Assembly: GCA_007570785.1 (NCBI GenBank)
Contig: ML661885.1
Coordinates: 38,248,033 to 38,312,032 of the forward strand
Reading direction: 5' to 3'
DNA from: Antilocapra americana
Lineage: Eukaryota > Chordata > Mammalia > Artiodactyla > Antilocapridae
Length of the DNA stretch: 64,000 nucleotides
Both the position numbers and the translations under genes were made by a program. Of this stretch, positions 33,661 through 44,559 are shown one piece after another. Within the stretch, counting starts at the first letter, position 1. Every line of letters begins with the position of its first letter. The notes under the pieces are model-generated. The model was not told the origin of the DNA. It worked only from the letters and a program-made list of their open reading frames with translations, and searched no databases.

Positions 33661-34149
33661 GTTGGATTCCCTGGACACAGATGGAGACAGAGCAGCGTGC
33701 AGGTTGACTGGAAGTGCTCCTAGGAGATGGGAGGCAGGAGCACGCAGAGGGAGAGGGCAGTCCGTCCTGTAGTTCCAGCAGAGGCCTTCGCTGATCTTAG
33801 GTGGGGCTCTGGAGCTGGGATGGCCCTTCAGAGCTGGACCAAATTGGGGGCTGAGACCTGGTATCACAGTATTAGCCAGTCATTGGCTACAGCTGCACCT
33901 TGGGACGAGACGGAGCCTTGGGCAAGCAGTTCCCCTCTGAGGTGAACAAAGGCGTGAGCCAGTTCCCAGTGAAGAATGCAGCCCTGAGCCTTCAGCAGGC
34001 TGGCAGCTGGGGGACGGGTCCACCGGCCCTTCAGAGCTGCTTGGCAGAGTTTCTACTAGACTCAGTCAGAAGAATAAAACAACTATATCATGTTCAGTGT
34101 TTTTTTAAGAAGGTCAGAACCACAAATTCTGCTAAGTTGTGTATCAGGG

Positions 34150-34262
34150 ACTTCCCTGGTGGGCCCATGGTTAGGACTGCAGGCTTCCATTGCAGGGGGC
34201 TGGGTTCAATCCCTGGTCAGGGAACTAAGATCCCACATTGCTGTGTGGTGCAGCCGAAAAAA
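34150..34262 (+). mobile_element. CHR-type SINE, sense
   Basis: gggacttccctggtgggcccatggttaggactgcaggcttcc, then ggttcaatccctggtcagggaactaagatccca, ending in a run of A. Confidence 0.92.
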
Positions 34263-34267
34263 ACAAG

Positions 34268-34665
34268 TGCGTCCATTTCCTGGGCTGCTGTAACAAAGTA
34301 CCACAAACAAGGGGGGCTTAACCAACAGGAATTTATTGTCTCACGGTTCTGGAAGTCCCAGATGAAGGGAGTTCCTTCTGACAGCTGAGGAAAGAAAGGG
34401 TCTCTTCTAAGCCTCTCTCCTTGGTGTGTAGACAGCTGTCTGTCTTCGTGTGGACATGACCTTCTCCCCGTATGTATGAGTCTGTCCCCACACTTCCCTA
34501 TTTTATAGGGACACAAGGCATACTGGACTAGGGTACTCCCTAATGACTTCAGGTGAAATGTCATCATATCTGTAATGACCCTGTTTCCAAAGTTCACATC
34601 CCTTGGTCCTGGGGATTAGGCCTTCAACATGTGAATTTAGGGGATCACAACCCGTAACAACAGAT
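34268..34665 (-). mobile_element. MLT1-type (ERVL-MaLR) LTR, antisense
   Basis: Reverse of the MLT1 3' end: gggctgctgtaacaaagtaccacaaacaa and ggaatttattgtctcacggttctgg, through to gaccctgtttccaaagttcacatccc. Directly follows the CHR tail. Confidence 0.75.
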
Positions 34666-35377
34666 GTGTATTGTAGCTATTTGGAACTGGGCACTAGCTT
34701 GACCCTCGACCCCTGGCTTGACTGCCGCGTGGGCGCCCCTGCCCACCCCATCCCCCTACAGTAGCCGCTGCTTCCTCCTGCCCCCTTCCTTTCCTCACTT
34801 CGCATATTTTCAAACTTTCCTACTTTATTTATCTTCCCTTTTCTCTATAAGGTTAAGGGATTAGGGTTTTCTTTTTTTTCCCCTTATAATTATAAAATTC
34901 TTATAAACTGAAAAAAAAATTCTGACCAAAAAACCACCTGAAAACTCTCCAGCAGAAGCCACTGCTTTTACTCTTCTGCGGCACTGCCTTCTAGATACCT
35001 GTGTTCATTTCAAATTCCCACCTCTCTTCTCCTTCTGGGAAAAGTCTGACCATCTTGGACACCGCCCAGCATTTTACCACTTCCAATCATCTTGAACTTT
35101 TTATCTCGAACAGTACAGAGAACAGGCCTTGGGTCCTGCCGGCGCACCGTGACTCTGCAGGGGACATCTGGGGAGACTGTCCCTCAGGTGAGGCTTCGGG
35201 GCACCTGCAATGCCTAGAAAGGGTAGATTCAAAGGGATGTGGAGACTTTGCCACCCTCCAGATGGTTCTCTTAGAGAGGTGAGCCTGAGGTCAGGCCTGG
35301 CTCTGAGGACAACTGGAGGTGTGAGAGCATGTCCAAGAAGTAGCTTCTTCAACCCGAATGAGCCTCTTCCCCCTTTT

Positions 35378-35470
35378 ATTTAATGGCCCCATCAGGTGGC
35401 ACATGGGATCTTAGTTCCCTGACCAGGGATCAAACCCATGCCCCACACAGCGTGACTCAGAAACTCTGCA
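35378..35470 (-). mobile_element. CHR-type SINE fragment, antisense
   Basis: Contains gtggcacatgggatcttagttccctgaccagggatcaaacccatg; the left part is lost. Confidence 0.75.
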
Positions 35471-35814
35471 GCACCAAACTACCTCAAGGTTGTGGCAGGG
35501 CCCAGAGGCAGCCAGAGACCTGGATCTGGAGCCTTGCCTCCTCTCTTTGACCTGGACTATTTCATGGTTTCTACTAGTGGATCTGCGACCAGCGTCTCCC
35601 CCTTGAGCCACCATCCTTATAGCTGCAGAGTGAGTTTCTGAAGCTGGTCTGATTACATCACTCATCTGCTTTACAGTCGCCTCCACAGTCTCGTCTGGGA
35701 CCTGTGCTTTCTAGGCCCTGGTAGCCTTCAAAGTGCTATGTTGCCACACATCTCGTGAGATCCCACAGTGCTTCTCAGTGTGGCTCCTTTGCACCGTGCC
35801 CGGGGGTGAGTATA

Positions 35815-35925
35815 ACTTTATCATTCATTTGTTCATTTGCTTGTTCATTCTCCAACAAATGCCTTTTGATATTTCGAGGCCAGGAACTATTCTAGCATTG
35901 GGGTGGCAGTAAACAAAATACCCAC
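35815..35925 (-). repeat. L2 fragment, antisense
   Basis: tcattcatttgttcatttgcttgttcattctccaacaaatg, then ccaggaactattctagcattgggg, the usual reversed 3' end of L2. Confidence 0.6.
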
Positions 35926-36284
35926 AAACCCTAGCCCAGATGATACTTTCAATCCAGGAGGCATCCTAGAGCCTTTCAACTCACGTCTGAATTCTGAGAG
36001 CGAGGCCAGTCCCAGTGTGATCTTCGGGCCTGCTGCAGTAACTAGTCTGACCCTCCAGGGTACCCCATATCCCTCATCCAGCATGCTGGGCTAGGCAGGA
36101 GTCCACAACTGTGTAATATTCACACAACTCCAACTACACACCAAGCAACCGCAGGTGGTTCAATGCTGCACAATTCCCCAACTCTCCACTGCTTCCTCCT
36201 CCAGCCTGTGACCTTGAAACAGAGCTTCTTTTCTGCTTGCTGGCCTTGGATACTGCCTAACTCAGAGTTCATGAAGCAGCAGTT

Positions 36285-36540
36285 GAGCCTAGTGGTCAAG
36301 AACATGGACTTGAGGTGTCCTAACTCCATTTCCACCACCTGCTAGCTGTGTGACCCTGGATGAGTTATTTAACCTCTTTGATCCTCAGTTACCTCTTCCA
36401 TGTATTGATGTAAAACAAATTGCACTCAAACTCTGAGCTTCATGTCTTCACCTATAAAGAAATAGATTATAAGATTCAGTGAGCTTTTACTTTTAAAGTA
36501 CTTAGAAAAGTGCTCAGCACGTGGTAACGTTTAAGCATCT
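36285..36540 (+). repeat. MIR fragment
   Basis: gacttgaggtgtcctaactccatttcc, ctgctagctgtgtgaccctggatgagttatttaacctctttgatcctcag and cttagaaaagtgctcagcacgtggtaa match the MIR order. Confidence 0.75.
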
Positions 36541-36718
36541 GTTTGCCACTGTGTCTCCTGGGTTCCTGCTTGTTGAATCTTTCTGGGGCTCAGAATCCTC
36601 ACCGCTGGTGACTCCTGGATAAGATGTTTTGGTAATGGAGACTCTGCGGAATGACTGATGACTCCATCTTCTTCCAAAAACTCTTTGAAATATCCTTTAT
36701 ATAAAATAGAAACTAGAG

Positions 36719-36990
36719 GGACTTCCCTGGTAGTCCCGTGGTTAAGAATCCACCTGTCAATGCAGGGGACACAGGTTCGATCCCTGATCAGGGGAGATTC
36801 CACAGGCAATGGGGCAACTGAGTCTGTGTGCCCCAACTACTGAGCCCGTCTCTGCAATAAGAGAAGCCTGTGCAACTACAGCCAGAGAATAGGCCCCTCT
36901 TGCTGCAACTAGATAAAGCCCATGCACAGCAATGAAGACCCTGCGCAGCCAAACAAGTGATAATATGGCAAAAAAAAAAAAAAAAAAACC
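36719..36990 (+). mobile_element. CHR-1-type SINE with poly-A, sense
   Basis: gggacttccctggtagtcccgtggttaagaatccacctg, ggttcgatccctgatcaggggagattccaca, then ctgcgcagccaaacaagtg and a poly-A run of about 19. Confidence 0.92.
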
Positions 36991-37353
36991 CCTGGGAAAC
37001 AACTTTAAATATTAGATAAAGCAGAGGTAAGGTTAATCCAAAAGTGATCACCACAAGGTCCTGCTAAAGTTTGAACTCACTTTGTCTCTTAGATTCCTAG
37101 CAGCCAGCATTAAAAGCGAAACACTTTAAATTCAAATTTTAGAACTGTTAACAAAATTCAAAGTATCCATAGGATATAACTGCGGCTTTCCACACTTTCC
37201 ACAGTGTAGAGCACAACACCAGGGGCCATTAAGCCCCAAATGTTTTTTTCTAGCAAGGGCCCAGATGCAGGTTGCCGGCCTTCCCTGTTGGTGGGAACCG
37301 AGCGGGCATCTCACGCAGCTGCCACTCAAGGAGGGCGGCAATGGCTGCTTCTC

Positions 37354-37366
37354 CCACTAGATGGCA
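37354..37366 (+). promoter_or_regulatory. Strong CTCF-like motif
   Basis: CCACTAGATGGCA matches the CTCF core consensus CCASYAGRKGGCR at every position. It lies in apparently non-repeat sequence about 10 kb downstream of AZIN1. Binding is a prediction only. Confidence 0.6.
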
Positions 37367-37660
37367 CTCGTGGATCATCTTTGCTCGCAGTGCCTAGACG
37401 TTGCAGCAAGCAATTGTTTTCCAGTTCTCTCAGCCGATTTCACGTGGTTATTAAATCCGTCTGTTCTGTCATGTTTCTGAACGTCATACAAGCCTCCGCC
37501 TCTCGTCCTTTGCACTGTTAGGGTGGGTTTTGAGGTTGGAGGGGTGGGAGCCAGGAGGAAGAGAGGATTCTTTCTCACTTTCTCTCCCCTCCTCCTTCCA
37601 CCCACCCTCATTAGCATGCGCTTTTGCCCCGGCAAATCCCAAACAAAGTACAGGTTTGCG

Positions 37661-37712
37661 GTTACCGTGACAACTGCTGGAGCTGCGCCCACTAACAAGT
37701 TACCATGGCAAC
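37661..37712 (+). promoter_or_regulatory. Pair of RFX X-box motifs
   Basis: Two 14-base palindrome-like sites, GTTACCGTGACAAC at 37661-37674 and GTTACCATGGCAAC at 37699-37712, start 38 bases apart. Both fit the RFX X-box form GTNRCC..RGYAAC, the second almost perfectly. An octamer-like attagcatgcg lies about 50 bases upstream. Suggests an enhancer or a promoter of an unannotated transcript. Confidence 0.6.
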
Positions 37713-38384
37713 TCTTAGACCAAGGGGGAACCCTTGTTCCTGGGCATGAGACAATACAACCACCAGCTAGAACATCTGGATGCTCAAGAAATGTGGTTCT
37801 TAATATTTGGAATGCGGCTTTTTCCTTCGAGTTGGGGTGTCAGGTCTGCCAATGACATGTCTATGTCACACAAAGCCAAGTTTACTTAGTCTGATGCCTC
37901 CAAGAAACCCACACACCAGGCAAGCCATTGGAGTCTCTCGGTCTTTGAGGTCAGGGTGGGCTTTTTGTAGGACCAAGTGGTTGAGGTCAGCTAGAAAAAC
38001 AGGGAATGATTAGGACCGGTGGGCTAGGAGATAAGGGACTGTTGATGGGTTCAGGTTCAAAGAAGGAATCTATTTTTCTTTGGTGAACATTCCCTGTATG
38101 GCTATGGCTTTGCTAGAAACATGGGTCAGTTGTTAGGACTTATAAAGTTAAGATCTTGAAGGCAGTCGGTGAGCTGGTTTCTCAGTCTGCCATCTTCCAG
38201 CAGCACTTGAGGACACAGGTGTATCTTTTTCACATTCCCAGAGCATGGCACATACCAGCAGCTCTTTGTAGGGTGGGTGAAGAAACTCACAAACAGCCCC
38301 CTCCTTTTTGTGCTTCCGGTTCTTCCTCCTGGGCTTGTCCCACGGTGGGTAAGCAGACAGCGAAGTGGATTTATGGAACACAGG

Positions 38385-39110
38385 AATTCATTGAAGCACC
38401 TAGTTTATGCTAGGCACCGGGCGAAGTGCTGGGAATACCGTGATGGGCAAACCAAACAAGACTGTGTCCTGACGGAATCAACAAATACACAAAAGACTAC
38501 ACAAACGAACCTCAGCTTTGAGGGAGCAGCACTGATGGGGAATGTGGCTTGCTCAGATTTCCTGGTGAAATGATAGTTGCACTGAGATGTGAACCGAGAG
38601 TGAACCTACCCCTTTACCTAGGTAAAGAGATGGAGGGAGAATGTTCCAGACAAGGGGAACGGCAAGTACAAAAGTCCAGGAGATGGAATTTCATGGGCTA
38701 CAGAAGAAAGCCAGTTTCCCTGGAGGGCAGAGACTCAGAGCACAAGCATGGTGCAGGACAGGGCCAGCCCAAGCAGGGCTCTGCAGGCCTTTTTATGGAT
38801 TTCTATTTTTATCCTAAGAAACAGGGAGGTGGCATTACTGTTTTTATAGCTAGGGGTGGGGTGTGTTTTAGAGACATCAAATGATTTGGCAGAAATCCTA
38901 AGTGAAGCCATGAATCTTGGAGCTGCTCCTGGTGGTCCTTGGGGTGTATGTGAAGTAATTGACTTTGTATTTCAAAGGGATATGTCTGGCTTCATTCTGG
39001 AGAAAAGACCTGAGGCAGGGCAAGAATTGACGGTGGCAGCTTGATGAGGCTCTGGCATTGGGACCAGATGGTGGTGACCCAGTGGAGGGCTGTTTCAGAG
39101 GTAGATGGGC
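38385..39110 (-). repeat. L2 LINE remnant, antisense
   Basis: Read on the + strand it has the reversed-L2 order: ttcattgaagcacctagtttatgctaggcaccgggc, then cagacaaggggaacggcaagtacaaaagtcc, then gggctctgcaggcctttttatgg. Diverged, ends uncertain. Confidence 0.6.
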
Positions 39111-39741
39111 ACGAAGCTGGATAAGGATGGGGGAGATGGAGGAGGCACATGCCTCTGAGTCTCCAGCTTGTGTGACTGGATGATGGGCTTGGTCACTGAC
39201 ATGCGGGTCCTCGGAGAAGACGACCAGGTTTTGAGGGGAGGTTTGTGAGTGTGGTCTTGGACATGTGGCATTGAGGCGACTCTGGGGTGGGGATAACAGT
39301 AGGAGGCTGGGTCTTCAGTCTGGAGCTCAGAGAGAGGCCCAGCCCAGAGGATGCATATGGGTCTGCATACATGGTAACAGCATGACCAATGACTGTTAAC
39401 TGATGAATGCCTTGGTTCCATGCCTTTCTGGGGACATTACTGTTGTAACCTGTTGGTCACAGAAGTGCTTTAGGCGGGTGGGGGAGTTTGGGGGGAAATT
39501 GGCTGTCTTCCAAAATCCCCAGGTGGGGTCCACTGGGACAAGTGTGGAAGTGAATCCAGGAAGAAATAAAGACAGCCACACAAGTGATGACATCCATTGG
39601 TTTGAAGGTGGCAGCTCAGAGAAGCAGGTGTGACCACCCAAAAGTCTAACCCAACCATATCTTACCCTTCCACATAGTGCCCCACGTTCACTCACATCAC
39701 ATCAGCTGGCACCTCGATTACCTGAGGTTACTGAGCACCCA

Positions 39742-39956
39742 GGGCTTCTCAGGTGGCACCGGTGGTAAAGATCCTGCCTGCTAATGCAGGAGACATAGAG
39801 ATGTGGGTTCCATCCTTGGGTTGGGAAGATCCCCAGGAGGAGGGTACGGCAACCAGCGCCAGTATTCTTGCCTGGAGAATCCCCTGGACAGAGGTGCTGG
39901 TTGGCCTACAGTCTGTGGTGTGACAAAGAGTCGTATATGACTGAAGTGACTGAGCA
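39742..39956 (+). mobile_element. Bov-tA SINE
   Basis: agggcttctcaggtggcacc, ctaatgcaggagacat, ggttccatccttgggttgggaagat, ccagtattcttgcctggagaat and ending tgactgaagtgactgagcac. It runs straight into a (CA)n tail. Confidence 0.92.
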
Positions 39957-39982
39957 CGCACACACACACACACACACACACA
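39957..39982 (+). repeat. (CA)n microsatellite at a SINE 3' end
   Basis: About 13 CA units follow the Bov-tA directly. Microsatellites grown from Bov-tA tails are common in ruminants. Confidence 0.9.
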
Positions 39983-40797
39983 CTGAGCATGCAGTGTGTA
40001 AGAGACTGAGACAAATGAGAAAGCACAAGCTCACAGCAGAGACTCACTCACATCTTCAAACCCTTGTGTCCAAGACTTTAGTGCAGTCGCTTCAAATTCA
40101 AAATGTTCTGGAAACTCAGAAGTTTTTTGTTTAGTTTGGTGTAAACTCATTTGGCCTCATAACCTGACAGAAGGGACATGAAGGTGTTTATAGTCTTTAT
40201 TTACATTTTTTGCTGTAGGAATGTGGTGTGTTTGATTACAGGGTGTTGTTCCAGAGCCCACAGCTAGTAGTGGTGATAGTGGGGTTACCTTATAACGTAT
40301 TCTGTGAAAAATGTAAATTCCAAACCCTTTCCTTAAGATTCTAGAAGGGGGCTAGTGAACCATTTTATCATCAGTCTTTTACTACTCAGGGGAGCATACA
40401 AGAAACTGTAAACATGCTAAAATGATGATCCTGAAAGTGTGAAAAACATAATCCCATGTTGGTAGAAACAATAATTGGTTTTTGAGCACCCGGGACACTG
40501 CTAACCAATTTCCTAGACACTGAGGAGGGTACAGTGAACCACACAAGCCCTATACGTTCACAAAGCTGGCAAAAAAAAACTATTTTCAAAATTCCATAAA
40601 GGATGCACACACAGATTAGCAGATACGAAGCTCTGAAAAAGCAGACAGTAAAATTGTTAAGAGTGTTTCCTGATACAGACGTCATGAGTAATTTTTTTTT
40701 TTTCTTCTCCACGTTTCCAAATTTTCCTCCAGTGCTCAGGACTCATTTTTGAATCAGGTTTTCTTTCTTTCTTTCTTTTTTTTTTAGAGAATCAGTT

Positions 40798-41193
40798 CAA
40801 TCGCTCAGTTGTGTCTGACTCTTTGCTACCCCATGGACTGCAGCACGCCAGGCTTCTCTGTCCATCACCAACTCCCAGAGCTTGCTCAGACTCATGTCCA
40901 TTGAGTCGGTGATGCCATCCAACCATCTCATCTTCTATCGTCCTCTTCTCCTCCTGCCCTCAATCTTTCCCAGCATCAGGGTCTTTTCAAATGAGTCAGC
41001 TCTTCGCATCAGGTGGCCAAAGTATTGGAGTTTCAGCTTCAACACCAGTCTTTCCAATGAACATCCAGGACTGATTTCCTTTAGGACGGACTGGTTGGAT
41101 CTCCTTGCAGTCCAAGGGACTCTGAAAAGTCTTCTCCCACACCACAGTTCAAAAGCATCAATTCTTCGGCGCTCAGCTTTCTTTATAGTCCAT
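40798..41193 (-). mobile_element. ART2/BovB 3' element, antisense
   Basis: cgctcagttgtgtctgactctttgc, ctctgtccatcaccaactccc, cagcatcagggtcttttcaaatgagtcagctcttcgcatcaggtggccaaagtattggag, ggttggatctccttgcagtcc and cggcgctcagctttctttatagtcca. It ends about 50 bases before a CpG island. Confidence 0.92.
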
Positions 41194-41249
41194 TCTTTTT
41201 AAATGAATGGTGATCTTTACTTAACCAGTAACATCAATGAACTAGACCA

Positions 41250-42060
41250 GATCCGTTTTCCGCCTCCGCAGTCGCGCCGTAGCTGTAGACTCGGGCAGGA
41301 GGCTTGGTGCCGTTCTGGAGCTGCAGCAGCAGAGGGCGCCGCGCCCGCGGAGCCCCGGGCGGGGCCGCGGCCGCGCTTTCCTCCCCAGCAACACCGGCCC
41401 GCGCGCCGCTCGGGAGGCGCGGCCTCCCGGCCTCTCCCTCGCCCCGCCTCCCGCCCGGCCGGGCGGCGGCCTCGCCGCGGCGGCCTCGCCCGCGCCTCGC
41501 CCCCAGGGCCGGGCGGGGCTGCTGGCAGGACTCGCCCGCGCCGCGCGGGAGGGCGGAGGGGACCCCGCGCGCCCCGGCCGCCGGCCCCCTCCGCCCGCGG
41601 CGCCGCCCTTCCCCTGCCCCCGCCCCTCCGCGGGGTCAGCCTGGCCGCGGGCTGACCGTACTTTGGAGCCGGCCAGGGAGACGTGACCGCCGAGACCCGG
41701 GCTGCGCCGGGAACAGGCGCGGGGGCGGGGGGGTGGGAGGCCGCGTTTCTGGGCACCTGGCGGCCGGGGCGGGGAGCGGCCGAGCCCGCCCCGGGTTCCC
41801 AGGGGAGGGGGAAGCGACGCGCGCCGCTCCCGGCGCCCGCGGCCCCCGCCCTGCGCCCCGGCGCGTGTGCGCGCGCGCGCCGCCTCCCTTCCCGCGGCCT
41901 GTCTGCCCCGCCGCGCCCGGGCCGCCCAGCCGCGGGGAGAGTCTGGCCCGGGAGGGCGGAGGGTCCGCCGTAGGTGGTCACTCAGGGGCCGGGGAAGGAC
42001 TTCGTGCCGCCAGATCCCAGCCAGCATCGAATCCCAGCGTCGGCCCTGCTCGGTTCCTCG
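41250..42060. promoter_or_regulatory. CpG island without an assigned gene (island A)
   Basis: Abrupt change to very G+C-rich, CpG-dense sequence with open frames on both strands (for example 322 codons + at 41304 and 292 codons - ending 41242). Those frames are Ala/Arg/Gly/Pro-rich, as random GC-rich sequence gives, so I do not call them genes. The island could be the promoter of a non-coding or distant transcript. A CTCF-like site lies at 41326-41337. Confidence 0.7.
41326..41337 (+). promoter_or_regulatory. CTCF-like motif in CpG island A
   Basis: GCAGCAGAGGGC matches the CTCF core at 11 of 12 positions, in gctgcagcagcagagggcgcc. Confidence 0.4.
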
Positions 42061-43394
42061 TCTGTAAAATGGGAGAAGTCGATATCCACCCCCCAGTAGG
42101 CTCGCATCGAGGCCAGTCAACCCTGGTTACCCTTGATAGTTTTCTTCTCGGTGATGAGGATTCAAAGGGCGCAAAGCGCATGTCAATGGCCCACTTTCTC
42201 CTTGGGTTAAATGCCTCAGCTCTGGTTTTTAAGTGTGGCTTTTCTAGGACTCTGATTGCGAGCAAGGCTTGATATGAAAAACTCAAAAATCCCAGGATCT
42301 TAGAATCAAAAGGCGGGGAGGGCATGCCCCACTACATTTAACTGCTGGTCTTTCAGATTCCAGTCCCAGCTCTCTGCCACTTGCTGTCTGTGGCTGCTTC
42401 ACAAAGTTGTTGAGCGCCACTCGGCCTCGGTTTTCTCAGCTGTCAGATGGGAACACAACACTGCTTGATGGTGACAGGGTCGGGTACTCAGGGTTAATCT
42501 CCCACTTTCACAGACTCTCATGCATCCTTTTGGCAAAGTTGCCCTTTGTCAGAAAGTCTTCCTGGAGCTGTAGATCCTCCCCAGGCTCAAGGCTATATAT
42601 CTGCTTCTCAGTCCCAGCAGAGGACCCCTTGTTGGTCACCCCCTTGTTAATCGATGTCATTTCCCTTGGAGGAGATGGGCCACTGCTAAGCTCCTCAACC
42701 TGACCTTCCTTTACCCCTAACCTTAGCTATGGTTTCAGTCCTCCCCCAACCCTGGGGAGATGGGGGTGGAGAGATGCTGAGAAAGCTGAGAGGCCCAGAT
42801 AGGGAAAATGTCCTTCAATGTGTGAATTCCTAGCAAAACAGGAAGAAAATGCTTACTGAAAACTAACCCCATGGTGGGGTGATTTATCCCAAAGCTCTGA
42901 AGAAACTTGGAGGCGGGAATCATCACCTCCTTTTTGCCCATAAGGAAGCAGAGGACCTGTTGCTTGGCACTCCCAGGCTGTCCTTAGCTGGATCCTCCTC
43001 CACCTTTAAAGACCAGTGAGTGTTACAGGAGGTGGTGCCACCTCCACCTAGGGCCCCTTCCAGCAGCTATGTGGCGTTGTCCATGGGAAATGGCTACAGT
43101 TCCTATCACTGCCTGGTCCTCCCCCGGGTGAGGTTCCTCAGTGGTTATCACTGGCTTAAAAGCCACTTGGCTCTTGGGAAACAAACAGAAGCCTCACCCT
43201 CCCTTCCTGTTGGAAACTTTGGCCTCAGCTGCAGAGTGGATGCTTGGGAAACACATTTCAACTCCAGCCTTGGGGAGTCCAACTGTTCCTGGATATCTTT
43301 GTCAGAGCAGCTCTCAGGGCTTGTTGGACTTGGGAAGTCTGCAGGCCTGGGGGCCCCTGCTCTGAGTCTGGACCCTCAATGGTGACCACCTGCG

Positions 43395-43565
43395 TCAGCA
43401 GTTCTCACCCCTGGCTCCCCATGTGAAAGAATGCTGATGCCTGGGCCACACCCCAGACCAGTGAAATCACCTGGCGGGGAAGAGGGCCCATGCTTCAATA
43501 TTTGTGTGTTCTAAAGCACTCCTAGGTAATTTCAGTGTGCTGTTGGGGTTGAGAAATCCTGAGGG
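43395..43565 (+). repeat. MER5A-type hAT element
   Basis: Starts cagttctcacccctggctccc, holds ctgatgcctgggccacaccccagaccag, and ends tgttggggttgagaaatcctg, matching the short inverted-repeat form of MER5A. Confidence 0.8.
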
Positions 43566-43844
43566 AAATCAATACAGAGGGTGATCAAAGAACAGAATAG
43601 GAAAATATTTGAAATCTGAACAAAGGAGGATTTGCATTAGAGACCAGCTAATAAAAGCCATCCAAGGCAGGAAGGCTTCTGCAGCTGTAGCTGACAAATT
43701 CTTGGAAAGAATCCATCTGTCTGGGAACTGGCAGGACTCGGTGCCCCGAGGGGGGGGGCAGAGGGCGGGACCCCGAGGTTCCAGGTCCCCTCTGGGCCAC
43801 CGGGCCTGCTTCTCAGATCCACTGCTGTGCTGCCAGGCCCGGAT

Positions 43845-44060
43845 GCTCTGTGAGCCTCTGTTCTTCCAGTCCAACTGGATTGCTTGCTGTTCCCAGAACT
43901 CGCGCGCCCGCTGTCTCCCCCTCCAGGTTTTGGTTCCAGGCATTTGTTTCCGTCTGGAATGTCCTTTCCCCCATCTGTTCAAATCATTCCTTTTCAAGGT
44001 CCCTGCCCTCATTCCAGCTCCACCAGGAAGCCTCCCCCTGGGGGGCTTCTGTAAGCGCCT
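43845..44060 (+). repeat. L2 fragment, sense
   Basis: ttgcttgctgttcccagaactc, ccgtctggaatgtcctttcccccatctgttc and ccaggaagcctccccctgg follow the order of the sense L2 3' region. Confidence 0.6.
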
Positions 44061-44559
44061 TCCCCCCCTTCTCCCCCCACTCAGGCCCACTTCCAGGTCT
44101 GTCACTGCCAGGGTGTGTCCAGGGTCCTCTCCCCGGCCAGGCTGTGGATGCAGGAAGGGCGGGGGCTGCCGGCACAGGGACCCTCTCTGGCTTCTTCCTG
44201 CCCCGCCTGTCCCTGGGGGTGGGGGTGCCTTGCCTGGAGGGGCTCCACGCGTTTCCCGAATGGACAGAAGTTGTCCCTGTTCCCAGGCAGGGTGGACAGT
44301 CACACAGACCAACCCTCTCCGCTCAGGCCCTTTGCTGCTAGTTCCGTGGCCTGGCCGCTCTATTTCCTGAGTGCCAGGGGGGGCCTTGTGGTTAGCCGGC
44401 AGCGACAGGAAAGAGCGGAGGCCAGGCCTTGACCCAGCACGTGGTGTCCCCGGCACCGGAGCGGCTTCCTCGGGGGAGGGGCGGGTCGAGAGAGTGAGGT
44501 GGGGGACCAGGGCGTGGAGGCCTGCAGGCTGGTGCGGTCTCTTCCCACAGACACCCCCC

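Noticed and set aside
41217..42272. Open frames of 254-322 codons on both strands in CpG island A
   Set aside because: Strongly overlapping frames on both strands with Ala/Arg/Gly/Pro-rich translations are expected where stop codons are rare. The sense frame ends in a MIR-like stretch.
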